Part shown: in pieces, positions 24,729 through 32,391 of the stretch
Layout: every line of letters starts with the position of its first letter
Numbering within the stretch: the first letter of the stretch is position 1
NCBI RefSeq assembly: GCF_018760735.1
Contig: NZ_JAHHZN010000004.1
Location: forward strand, 248,001-312,000
Direction of reading: 5' to 3'
Source: Hymenobacter piscis
GTDB lineage: Bacteria > Bacteroidota > Bacteroidia > Cytophagales > Hymenobacteraceae
Length of the DNA stretch: 64,000 nt
The notes under the pieces: model-generated
The model's database searches: none
What the model was told of the DNA's origin: nothing
The model's input: the letters and a program-made list of their open reading frames with translations, nothing else
Position numbers and translations under genes: made by a program

Positions 24729-25853
24729 ATGAAGTTCATCGTCTCGTCTTCCGCCCTGCTCAAGCAGCTTCAGAGCATCAACGGCGTGGTTACGAACAAC
24801 CCCGTGGTGCCCATTCTGGAGAACTTTCTCTTCGAAATTGAGGATGGCAAACTGACCATCACGGCCTCCGACCTGGAGACGAGCATGATGACCGAGCTGC
24901 CTGTGGAAGCCCGCGAAAGTGGCCGTATTGCCGCCCCCGCCCGCATCCTGCTCGATACGCTCAAAAACCTGCCCGACCAGCCCGTGACCTTCACCCTGGA
25001 CGAGGAAACCTACACCATCGAAATTGCCTCCTCCAACGGCCGCTACAAGCTGGCCGGCGAGAATGCCACCGACTTCCCCCGCGTGCCGGTGGTGAAGGGC
25101 ACGGCCCCGGTCGAGATGCCGTCGTCGTCGCTGAGCCGGGCCATCAACAAAACCATCTTCGCGGTGAGCACCGACGAGCTGCGCCCGGCCATGACCGGCA
25201 TTCTGGTGCAGCTGGCCGACAACCAGGTCACCTTCGTGGCCACCGACGGCCACCGCCTGCTGCGCTACCGCCGCTCCGACGTGGGCGCGGGCCAGACCAG
25301 CAACATCATCATCCCGCGCAAGGCCTTTAACCTGCTCAAGGGGGCGCTGCCCTCCGAGGCCACGCCGGTACGCATGGAGTTCAACGCCTCCAACGCCTTC
25401 TTCAGCTTCAACCAGATGCGCCTCGTGTGCCGCCTGATTGATGAGCGCTACCCCGATTACGAGAACGTGATTCCGGTCAGCAACCCTAACAAGCTCATCA
25501 TCAGCCGCCAGGAGCTGCTCAACTCGGTGAAGCGCATCAGCATCTACTCCAACAAAACCACCCACCAGGTGCGCCTGCGCCTAGCCGGTTCGGAGCTGAC
25601 GGTGTCGGCCGAGGACCTCGACTTCTCGAACGAAGCCAACGAAAAGCTGGCCTGTCAGTACGACGGCGAGGACATGGAAATCGGCTTCAACGCCAAGTTC
25701 CTGCAGGAAATGCTCAGCAACATCGACTCCGAGGAAATTACCCTGGAGCTGAGCACGCCCAACCGCGCCGGTCTGCTCATGCCCACCACCCCCGACGACC
25801 ACGAGAACATCCTGATGCTGGTGATGCCCGTGATGCTCAACAACTACGTTTAA
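24729..25853 (+). CDS. dnaN: DNA polymerase III sliding clamp (beta subunit)
   Basis: A 374-residue beta clamp, standard length, starting MKFIVSSSALLKQLQSINGVV at the ATG that follows the -7 box; the upstream in-frame frame from 24678 is less likely. The three-domain repeat pattern is visible, with characteristic ATDGHRLLRYRR, PRKAFNLLKG, RLIDERYPDYENVIP and a C-terminal MLVMPVMLNNYV tail that resembles the clamp end MPMRL. The homodimer rings DNA and tethers polymerase and repair proteins. dnaA is not adjacent, so this is not an oriC locus in this window. Confidence 0.97.
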   Translation: MKFIVSSSALLKQLQSINGVVTNNPVVPILENFLFEIEDGKLTITASDLETSMMTELPVEARESGRIAAPARILLDTLKNLPDQPVTFTLDEETYTIEIASSNGRYKLAGENATDFPRVPVVKGTAPVEMPSSSLSRAINKTIFAVSTDELRPAMTGILVQLADNQVTFVATDGHRLLRYRRSDVGAGQTSNIIIPRKAFNLLKGALPSEATPVRMEFNASNAFFSFNQMRLVCRLIDERYPDYENVIPVSNPNKLIISRQELLNSVKRISIYSNKTTHQVRLRLAGSELTVSAEDLDFSNEANEKLACQYDGEDMEIGFNAKFLQEMLSNIDSEEITLELSTPNRAGLLMPTTPDDHENILMLVMPVMLNNYV

Positions 25854-25857
25854 ACTG

Positions 25858-25950
25858 AATGTGGTGAATGTAAAAAATGTGCTGAATGTGGAGTAATGCC
25901 ACGTTCAGCACATTTTTTACATTCACCACATCCTTCACATTTTTCACACT
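25858..25950. repeat. Phased 9-mer palindrome between dnaN and gldC
   Basis: Left units are AATGTGGTG, AATGTAAAA, AATGTGCTG, AATGTGGAG. Inverse units on the right are CAGCACATT, TTTTACATT, CACCACATC, CTTCACATT, TTTCACACT. The 9-bp period is exact across the arms, and the loop is under 10 bases. The element fills almost the entire gap. Confidence 0.9.
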
Positions 25951-25951
25951 C

Positions 25952-26290
25952 ATGAAAAAGTCTGAAATCCGCTTCAGCATTGCCCTCGACGACCAGAAAG
26001 TACCCGAGGCCATCAGCTGGTCGGCTACCGATGCGGGACCCGATATTCACTTTGCCAAGGCCATCAATATTGCCCTCTGGGACCGGGACGAGCGGGGCAC
26101 GATGAAAATCGACCTCTGGACCAAGGATATGCCCGTCGACGAGATGAAGCACTTCTACGTGGATACCATCGGGGCCATGGCCGAAAGCGTGCTCACCGCC
26201 ACCAACGACTCCGTGATGGCCACCAAGATGCGCGACCTGTGCCGTCAGCTCATGGACCACATTGAGGAGGAGCAGCGCAAGCAGAAGTAA
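25952..26290 (+). CDS. gldC: Gliding motility protein GldC
   Basis: A 112-residue cytoplasmic protein starting MKKSEIRFSIALDDQKVPEAISW, with ALWDRDERGTMKIDLWTKDMPVDEMKHFYVDTI and AMAESVLTATND, the recognisable GldC sequence. GldC aids gliding in Flavobacterium, where it is encoded beside gldB; no gldB is visible here. The upstream frame from 25886 crosses the repeat and is excluded. It is probably co-transcribed with dnaN across the repeat gap, and a strong terminator follows. Confidence 0.93.
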   Translation: MKKSEIRFSIALDDQKVPEAISWSATDAGPDIHFAKAINIALWDRDERGTMKIDLWTKDMPVDEMKHFYVDTIGAMAESVLTATNDSVMATKMRDLCRQLMDHIEEEQRKQK

Positions 26291-26313
26291 CCGGCCCCTA
26301 CTACCAAACAACG

Positions 26314-26348
26314 GAAAGCCCCGCCAGCAACGTGCTGGCGGGGCTTTC
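26314..26348. terminator. Bidirectional intrinsic terminator after gldC
   Basis: A perfect 15-bp stem, GAAAGCCCCGCCAGC with its inverse, loop of 5 nt, 23 bp after the gldC stop. It faces the convergent minus-strand gene ending at 26369. Both sides have only short A or T tails. Confidence 0.85.
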
Positions 26349-26368
26349 GGCCTATAGCGGTACCTAGC

Positions 26369-26884
26369 TTACTTGGTCGTCGTTGTCGTGGTTGGGCGGG
26401 CAGGCCCGATGGTGGCCCCCTTGCTGCTGACCGGTGCCGGGCTTTGCACCGACTTCACGAAGGCGTCGTTGGTGGCCTGGGTGGTATAGTTCATGCTAAA
26501 GCTGTTGTAGGTACCCCGCGAGCCGTAATACGTGCTGTACTGGTCGGTGCTGAGCACGTCTTCCAACTCTTTGTCGCGCTCCCGGCAAACGGCGTCGCAC
26601 TGCTCCTTGATGAGGCCGGGATTACCGGCGTTCTTCTGGTTGATAGCCACAATTTTGGCCTGCTTGGCCTCATTGATAGCCTGCAGACGCGTTTTCTGGT
26701 ACCCGTTCAGGTGCAGGTCGCGGGTCATCTGGTAGGAAAGCTCCTGCGCACGTTTCTGGGCGGGCGTGAGTTGGCCGGTGACTTTGGTTTCGTCTTTGGG
26801 CACTACCAGCGGGCCACGTTGCTGGGCATACGTTGCCAGGGACGTGAGCAGAAGAGCGGTAACTATGGCAAGTTGCTTTTTCAT
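26369..26884 (-). CDS. Secreted protein with helical LTPAQK-type repeat, unknown
   Basis: A 171-residue protein starting at MKKQLAIVTALLLTSLATYAQ (26884), a good signal peptide; the in-frame start at 26920 is rejected for that reason. The mature part has a long charged helix (LTPAQKRAQELSYQMTRDLHLNGYQKTRLQAINEAKQ), like the LTxxQ helical hairpins of Spy/CpxP periplasmic proteins, and then a Ser/Thr/Pro-rich C-terminus ending in a run of threonines. A periplasmic, chaperone-like or envelope-stress protein is a reasonable guess. Convergent with gldC. Confidence 0.75.
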   Translation of the reverse strand: MKKQLAIVTALLLTSLATYAQQRGPLVVPKDETKVTGQLTPAQKRAQELSYQMTRDLHLNGYQKTRLQAINEAKQAKIVAINQKNAGNPGLIKEQCDAVCRERDKELEDVLSTDQYSTYYGSRGTYNSFSMNYTTQATNDAFVKSVQSPAPVSSKGATIGPARPTTTTTTK

Positions 26885-27047
26885 CGGGGAAAGGATAGCG
26901 TGAACGGATGGAATTCGCACGGAACCAACTGCTTTCGGTGAAAATGAAAACCGGCTGGTACCCTTCCCTAACGAAAAATTGTGCCAGTGAGTTTGCGCGG
27001 GAGCCGGAGTTGCGCCCGCTACCCCCTTAAGGCACCTGCTGCCGGCC

Positions 27048-27584
27048 CTAGAACGTGTTCTTCCACATCATCGATTCCACCGGCTTTACGGTGCGCTCGT
27101 TGTACTTGGCGTTGGGCTTGCGGTTGTAGAAATTCTCCACCTCGCCTTCTACCGTGAAGTAAATAAGCTGGCCCACGGGCATGCCGTGGTAGATGCGCAC
27201 GGGCATGGACACGCTGATTTCCAGCGTCCAGGTGTTGCAGAAACCGATGTCGCCCTTGCCGGCGGTGGCGTGAATATCAATGCCCAGGCGGCCGACGCTG
27301 CTCTTGCCCTCCAGGAAGGGCACGTGGGCGTGGGTTTCGGTGTATTCCTCCGTAACGCCCAGGTAGAGCGTGCCGGGCTGCAGCACGAAGCCCTCCTCCG
27401 GGATTTCGAACACGTCGATTTGGTTGTGCTTGCGGGCATCCAGCACGGCGTCGCGGTAGGTGGCCAGGTAGCGACCCAGGTGCACGTCGTAGGAGTTGGT
27501 GCCGAGGCAGCCTCGCTCGTAGGGCTCAATGACGATGGTGCCCCGCTCAATTTCGGAGAGAATCTGCTGGTCGGAAAGAATCAT
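27048..27584 (-). CDS. dcd: dCTP deaminase
   Basis: A 178-residue dCTP deaminase, typical length. It starts MILSDQQILSEIERG; the GTNSYDVHLG, LEGKSSVGRLGIDIHATAG and NTWTLEISV segments are diagnostic of the trimeric dUTPase-like Dcd fold and contain the catalytic glutamate. It converts dCTP to dUTP, which dUTPase then uses to supply dUMP for thymidylate synthesis. It is followed on the minus strand by a non-coding gap and preceded by a phased AT-rich repeat shared with the gene at 27699-28547. Cytoplasmic enzyme; identification secure. Confidence 0.95.
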   Translation of the reverse strand: MILSDQQILSEIERGTIVIEPYERGCLGTNSYDVHLGRYLATYRDAVLDARKHNQIDVFEIPEEGFVLQPGTLYLGVTEEYTETHAHVPFLEGKSSVGRLGIDIHATAGKGDIGFCNTWTLEISVSMPVRIYHGMPVGQLIYFTVEGEVENFYNRKPNAKYNERTVKPVESMMWKNTF

Positions 27585-27590
27585 CTTTTC

Positions 27591-27700
27591 AATTAAAAAT
27601 TAAGAGTTAAAAATTAAAAATGAATGGAAAAAAGAGCCGAATCCTACCTCGAAAATGGATGGACAAGCAATTTTTAATTCTTCACTTTTAATTTTTAATT
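27591..27700. repeat. Phased AT-rich heptamer palindrome upstream of dcd
   Basis: The left arm repeats TTAAAAA, TTAAGAG, TTAAAAA, TTAAAAA with a 7-bp period. The right arm carries the inverse (TTTTTAA-type units). It separates dcd from the next minus-strand gene, whose last two bases it covers. It shows that the architecture, not the base composition, is shared across the family. Confidence 0.85.
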
Positions 27701-28547
27701 AGTTGTCCTCCTCCTCGTAGCGGTCCTCGGGGAGGGCGGGGGAACGGCGGCGCGGGGTCCGGACCTGGGGCTCCGACTCCTCGGGCAGGGCCTCCTCAAG
27801 GCGGCTGCGCAGGGCCGGGAGCACGCTTACGGTCAGGTAGAGCACTAGCAGGAAGGAGCCGCTGGCGAGCATCAGCGAGAGGTAATCCATCCAGTCGTGG
27901 CGCGGGGCCACGTCGAGGGGGCGGGGGCCGGCGTAGGAGGTCGTTAGGGCGGCTTCGGGCTGGGGCTGCGGATCTTCGGCCACGGTGGCGGGCGCGTCGA
28001 GGGCGGGCGTAGGGCCGTCGGCGGGGGGCACGGCGGCGCCGTCGGCGGCTATTTCCTCGGGGGCCGGGTCCTGGGAGGCGTTGAACTGGGCCGCGCCCTG
28101 CTTGATGATGCGCTGCAGGTTGCGCACCAGCGACACGCGCTCTTCGCGGGGCAGCACCCGGATGAAGAACTCAAAGTTGCGGTCTACCAAAATGCTGTTG
28201 AGCTGCTTCTCGAACTCCATCAGGTCGGTACGACCCTTGCCGAACTGACCCTTAAACCGCTCCGAAACGCCGTTGTAGTTGCGGAAGAGCTTCTTGAGGT
28301 CGTCGCGGCCAAAAAAGGTATCGAACTCGCGGCGGGCCTTGGCCGTGCGCAGGCCGGCCGGAAACTTGGCCCGGGTAAACGACTTGTCGTAGACCGTTTC
28401 CATGGTCCGGTAGTTGAGCTCGTCCACGGTCCGGTCGAAGAGGCGCTTGTTGGCGGCGGCCGGGTCGCCCGACTGGGCCACCAGCAGAGCGGGCAGAGCA
28501 AGCCACAGCAACAGAAAAAGCGGCAGCAGCGGGCGGAATCGGGGCAT
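27699..28547 (-). CDS. Membrane-anchored envelope protein of unknown function
   Basis: A 282-residue protein starting at MPRFRPLLPLFLLLWLALPALLVAQ (28547), with a signal peptide; the longer frame to 28757 runs through a repeat palindrome. The periplasmic part (about 25-150) is rich in charged helices. A Pro/Ala-rich linker (about 165-215) follows, then one transmembrane helix (YLSLMLASGSFLLVLYLTVSVLP, about 228-250) and a short Arg/Glu-rich cytoplasmic tail. No known domain was recognised. It is the upstream neighbour of dcd and lies downstream of hemL. Confidence 0.75.
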   Translation of the reverse strand: MPRFRPLLPLFLLLWLALPALLVAQSGDPAAANKRLFDRTVDELNYRTMETVYDKSFTRAKFPAGLRTAKARREFDTFFGRDDLKKLFRNYNGVSERFKGQFGKGRTDLMEFEKQLNSILVDRNFEFFIRVLPREERVSLVRNLQRIIKQGAAQFNASQDPAPEEIAADGAAVPPADGPTPALDAPATVAEDPQPQPEAALTTSYAGPRPLDVAPRHDWMDYLSLMLASGSFLLVLYLTVSVLPALRSRLEEALPEESEPQVRTPRRRSPALPEDRYEEEDN

Positions 28548-28584
28548 GAACACGCGGTTAGTTGCCGCAAAGGTCGGGGATTTG

Positions 28585-28762
28585 CGAATGTGAAAATGTG
28601 GAAATGTGAAAAATGTGCGAATTGCTTCATCCGAGAGACAACTCGTTCCGTGCCCCTGCAAGCTCATCGGAGCAACCAAATAGCAGATAGCGGTTCTAGA
28701 GGATGTACCGCTATAAAATGGCACGTCCACATTCTGCACATTTCTCACATTGCCCACATTGA
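28585..28762. repeat. Phased 8-9-mer palindrome before hemL stop, long loop
   Basis: Left units include AATGTGAA, ATGTGGAA, ATGTGAAAA and ATGTGCGAA (28586-28620). The right arm has CCACATTCT, GCACATTTC, TCACATTGC, CCACATTGA (28725-28762) and stops two bases before the hemL stop codon. The arms are separated by about 100 bp that contain no gene. Confidence 0.85.
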
Positions 28763-28763
28763 A

Positions 28764-30089
28764 CTACAGCCCGTGGGCTTCCCGCATCGACTCGCGGCAG
28801 GCGGTCAGGTACACGTCCACCAGCTCGTCGGTGATGGCCGTGCTCACGAACAGGGCTTCGTAGAGGGCCGGCGCGAGGTAGATGCCACGGTGCAGCATGG
28901 CCCGGAAGTAGCGTCCGAAGGCCTCCGTATCGGAGGTTTTGGCCTCGTCGAGGTTTGTGACGGGCTGATCGGTGAAGAAAACGCTGAACATCGAGCCCAC
29001 CCGGTTCACGGTGTAGTTCAGGCCCAGCTCCCGGCAAATCTGGCGGGTGCCGTCGGCGAGGCGGGCTGTGATGCGGTCCAGCTCGGTGTAGAGCTCGGGG
29101 TGCTGTTGCAGGTAGGTGAGCTGGGCGATGCCGGCGGCGGTGGCAATGGGGTTGCCCGAGAGCGTACCCGCCTGATAGACCTTGCCGGCCGGGGCCACGT
29201 TGTCCATGATGTCCTGGCGGCCGCCGTAAGCGCCCACCGGCATGCCGCCCCCGATGATTTTGCCCAGCGTGGTGAGGTCGGGCGTGACGCCGTAGAGCTC
29301 CTGAGCGCCGCCCCGGGCCAGGCGGAAACCGGTCATCACCTCATCAAAAATGAGCACGATGCCGTGGCGGGTGCACAGCTCGCGCAGGCCCTGGAGGTAG
29401 CCTGCGGCCGGCTCCACGAGGCCCATGTTGCCTACCACCGGCTCCAGAATCAGGGCGGCCACCTGGCCTTCGTTGGCCAGAATGAGCTGTTCGGCGGCGG
29501 CCAGGTCGTTGTAGGGGGCCGTGAGCGTGTCCTGGGCCACGCCCTGGGTTACGCCGGGCGAGTCGGGCGCGCCCAGGGTAAGAGCCCCCGAGCCGGCCGC
29601 AATCAGGAAGGAGTCACCGTGGCCGTGGTAGCAGCCCTCGAATTTGATGATTTTGTCGCGGCCGGTGTAGCCGCGGGCCACCCGGATGGCCGACATGGTG
29701 GCCTCGGTGCCCGAGTTCACCAGGCGTACTTTCTCAATGCTGGGCACCATCTGCTTGATGAGCTCGGCCATTTCCACCTCCCGGCGGGTGGGGGCCCCGA
29801 AGGAGAGGGAGTGCTCGGCGGCAGCCCGCACGGCCTCCACCACCATAGCCGGGGCGTGGCCCAGAATCATCGGCCCCCAGGAGTTAATGAAGTCCAGGTA
29901 CTGGTTGCCGTCCACGTCGGTGAGCCAGGCGCCCTGGGCCGACTGCATAAACACCGGGTGGCCGCCCACGGCCCGGAAGGCGCGCACCGGCGAGTTTACG
30001 CCGCCCGGAATGTGATGCTGGGCGCGGGTGAAAAGGGTATCGGAAGTAGCCAGGTGGAGGGTAGGGGTAGAGGCGGGGGAAGCGGACAT
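28764..30089 (-). CDS. hemL: Glutamate-1-semialdehyde 2,1-aminomutase
   Basis: A 441-residue PLP enzyme of aminotransferase class III, usual length. HIPGGVNSPVRAF, the PLP pocket SGTEATMSA, and FDEVMTGFR are all present, with the PLP-binding lysine K277 in TLGKIIGGGMPVG. It converts glutamate-1-semialdehyde to 5-aminolevulinate in the C5 pathway of haem and porphyrin synthesis. No other haem gene lies near. It is flanked by phased 9-mer palindromes on both sides. Confidence 0.97.
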   Translation of the reverse strand: MSASPASTPTLHLATSDTLFTRAQHHIPGGVNSPVRAFRAVGGHPVFMQSAQGAWLTDVDGNQYLDFINSWGPMILGHAPAMVVEAVRAAAEHSLSFGAPTRREVEMAELIKQMVPSIEKVRLVNSGTEATMSAIRVARGYTGRDKIIKFEGCYHGHGDSFLIAAGSGALTLGAPDSPGVTQGVAQDTLTAPYNDLAAAEQLILANEGQVAALILEPVVGNMGLVEPAAGYLQGLRELCTRHGIVLIFDEVMTGFRLARGGAQELYGVTPDLTTLGKIIGGGMPVGAYGGRQDIMDNVAPAGKVYQAGTLSGNPIATAAGIAQLTYLQQHPELYTELDRITARLADGTRQICRELGLNYTVNRVGSMFSVFFTDQPVTNLDEAKTSDTEAFGRYFRAMLHRGIYLAPALYEALFVSTAITDELVDVYLTACRESMREAHGL

Positions 30090-30100
30090 GTCTTTTTTTT

Positions 30101-30238
30101 AATGTGCGGAATGTGCGAAATGAGAATAATGTGCGGAATGGAATTTATGGAGGGCAATATGTAGCTGCTGAACGTCGTGAGGAAGTCTGACCGGAAGCCA
30201 TTTTCACATTAACCACATTTCTCACATTCCGCACATTA
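30101..30238. repeat. Phased 9-mer palindrome upstream of hemL
   Basis: The left arm AATGTGCGG, AATGTGCGA, AATGAGAAT, AATGTGCGG is exactly 9-bp phased. The right arm is TTTCACATT, AACCACATT, TCTCACATT, CCGCACATT. A loop of about 60 bp separates the arms. It fills the gap between hemL and the larger gene upstream on the same strand. Confidence 0.9.
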
Positions 30239-30243
30239 AGTAA

Positions 30244-32088
30244 CTACCGGAAGCCTACCGGGTTCAGCACTTCTATTTCGAGGCGTTCGAGCTTGGTAAT
30301 GGGCACGTACTGGTTGTCGTGGGCGCCATTGGGGTAGCCGATGCCCTGGAACACGGCTCCGGAAACCGGGCCCCCGTTGGCCAGCGGCTGCTGGAAGGCC
30401 GGACCGTACTGGTGGAGCTGGTTGCCGAAGTAGTAGAGCAGCTCGAAGCCGGTGTAGGCAAATACCGAAGGCGGCAGGTTCTGCTGCTGCAGGTAGAGCT
30501 GGCGCACCCGCCGCACGCCCGGGTTGGTGCGGTCCAGGTACTTGGGGTGCACGAAGTAGACGTCGCGGGAATCGAGCTGATCCAGGGAGAGACGGTTGTT
30601 GTTGAGCCAGGAGGCGTACGTGAGCAGGGGCGGCTTGGCGTTCTGCACCCGCAGGGCCGAGAGCGTATACACGCCGGCCTTGGGGTTGTCGGACGCCACC
30701 ACCAGGTGGCCAATGGTCTTCAGGTCAACGCCCGCGAAACCGGCGGCCAAGGACGTTTCGTCGTCGGAGTTGAGGCGGCGCAGCTGGAGCACTTTGCCGC
30801 CCAGGGCCTCGTAGGCCTGCTGGTAGGCCAGGCCGAAGGATTCCTCGTCTTTAGTGTCTTCGTAGAGCACCACGGCCGTGCGGGGGCCGCCCAGGCGGGT
30901 GTAGGCAAACTGGGCCGCCTGCCGGGCCTGGGTAGCGGTGCTGGGCTCGAACAGGTAGTGCCAGGCATTATCGAGCACCAGCTCCCCGTCCTGGGACAGG
31001 GGGTTCACCACGGCAATCTGCTTCTGCTGGGCGTAGCGGGCCAGCAGCCGGGAGCCTGATTTATACACCGGCCCGATGAGCAGGTCCATGCCGGCCAGCT
31101 CGGGCTGGGCCAGCAGCTGCTTGAGCTGAAGCGTATCGGCCCCGGTATCGTAGGCGAAGAGCTGCACCGGGTGACCTTCGCGCTGCAACGAGTCCTGGGC
31201 CAGGCGCAGGCCGGCGTAGAGGTCGGTGACGAACTGGTTTTTGCGGCGCTTTTCCCAGCTGGGGTCGTTAAACTCGAAGGGCAGCAGCACCCCGATGTTG
31301 TAAGTGCTTTTCCTGACGGCGTTGGGCCGGGGCGTATAAGCGGCGCGAGGTAGCTGAAACTGACTGATAAGCTGGTCGAGCTGAGCTTTGTCGGCCGGCG
31401 TGTACCAGCCCCCGTTTACCAGCTTGTCGGCGTAGGCGCGAGCCAGGGCCGCATCCTGGGGGTGGGCCGCCAGCAGACTCTGGAAGGTGGATTTGTCTTT
31501 GACGCGGGGCAGGTACACGGCTTCCATGTTGGCCCGCTCCGTGGCCAGGGTGCCGGCCGGCAGCTGGCCCAGCACGCGCAGAGCATTCTCGAAGTCGTTC
31601 TGCTCGAAGGAAATCTGCCCCTGCAGAAAGAGGGCTTCGGGCACACCGCCCCAGCTGGCGTAGCGGTTGCGCAGCAGATTGAGCATCTGCTCGGCCTCGG
31701 CCCACTTCCTGGCCCGACTGGCGGCCACGGCGTAGAGGTAGGCCGCTTCCGGGGCCCGCTCGAATTTGGCGGTGGGGTTGGTCAGGGGCTCCAGCTCCTG
31801 CAGGGCCAGCTCGTAGCGGCCCTGTTCCACCAGAATCTTCCCGTTTTTATAGCGCAGGTTCTGATCGGGCGAGCCCAGACCGGCGGGCAGGGGCGGGCCG
31901 GCCGGCGCGGGTTTGGCCGTGGGTTTGGCCACGGGCTTGGGGGCCAGGGGGCCAGGGGTCTTAGCCGGCGGTTGCGTGGCCGCCGGGCCGGCGGGTTTGG
32001 GGGCTGGCTTTTGCTGAGCCCGCAGGGGCGGGGCAAAGGCCACGCCGGCGCACAGCAAAACAGTAGGCAAAAGAGCAGATAACCTCAT
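30244..32088 (-). CDS. TPR plus periplasmic-binding-fold envelope protein (LpoA/ABC-substrate-binding like)
   Basis: A 614-residue secreted protein. A signal peptide (MRLSALLPTVLLCAGVAFAPPLRAQ) is followed by a Pro/Lys/Ala-rich linker (about 26-70), a helical TPR-like region (about 75-240) and a C-terminal type I periplasmic-binding domain (about 268-600, starting YNIGVLLPFEFND and containing MDLLIGPVYKSGS). The TPR plus binding fold recalls LpoA, which activates peptidoglycan synthases, and Bacteroidota proteins annotated as amino-acid ABC substrate-binding proteins. No permease is adjacent, which favours a regulatory rather than transport role. No ligand can be named. Confidence 0.82.
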   Translation of the reverse strand: MRLSALLPTVLLCAGVAFAPPLRAQQKPAPKPAGPAATQPPAKTPGPLAPKPVAKPTAKPAPAGPPLPAGLGSPDQNLRYKNGKILVEQGRYELALQELEPLTNPTAKFERAPEAAYLYAVAASRARKWAEAEQMLNLLRNRYASWGGVPEALFLQGQISFEQNDFENALRVLGQLPAGTLATERANMEAVYLPRVKDKSTFQSLLAAHPQDAALARAYADKLVNGGWYTPADKAQLDQLISQFQLPRAAYTPRPNAVRKSTYNIGVLLPFEFNDPSWEKRRKNQFVTDLYAGLRLAQDSLQREGHPVQLFAYDTGADTLQLKQLLAQPELAGMDLLIGPVYKSGSRLLARYAQQKQIAVVNPLSQDGELVLDNAWHYLFEPSTATQARQAAQFAYTRLGGPRTAVVLYEDTKDEESFGLAYQQAYEALGGKVLQLRRLNSDDETSLAAGFAGVDLKTIGHLVVASDNPKAGVYTLSALRVQNAKPPLLTYASWLNNNRLSLDQLDSRDVYFVHPKYLDRTNPGVRRVRQLYLQQQNLPPSVFAYTGFELLYYFGNQLHQYGPAFQQPLANGGPVSGAVFQGIGYPNGAHDNQYVPITKLERLEIEVLNPVGFR

Positions 32089-32391
32089 AAACCGAGGAGC
32101 CAGGGGAAAAGGCGGGAGGAACCGCGAAGCCGCAACCAGCGCGGCCCGCGGGGCAAAGGTACGCAGTAGCGGGCTCAGTAGCGGGCGGGCAGCCCACGCC
32201 GCGAGGCCGGCCCCGGCGGCTGGCTCCGGTAGTTTTTAATACCGAATTAAGCCGGCTTTAATCTGATCTTAAGATGGAAGACCGGGCATCGGCGTACCTT
32301 TGCCCTGCCAAAAACCGGCCTGTAACATCTCCGGGTACCTCCGGGACGGGCGGCTTACTTTTTTCTGGTTTTTTTTCTGGACTCCCGCTTT
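32089..32391. other. Divergent intergenic region with a promoter
   Basis: A 303-bp gap between the minus-strand TPR/PBP gene and the plus-strand ABC exporter. It is GC-rich on the left, with an AT-rich stretch at about 32230-32280 followed by a -7 box at 32295. No open frame of quality or repeat element was seen. Confidence 0.5.
32295..32302 (+). promoter_or_regulatory. -7 box for the exporter operon
   Basis: TACCTTTG matches TAnnTTTG exactly and lies 90 bp before the ABC gene. No TTTG sits at the expected -33 distance, so the box is suggestive only. Confidence 0.5.

Noticed and set aside
32089..32391. Riboswitch or leader element for the exporter operon
   Set aside because: No conserved aptamer pattern could be recognised; only the -7 box stands out.
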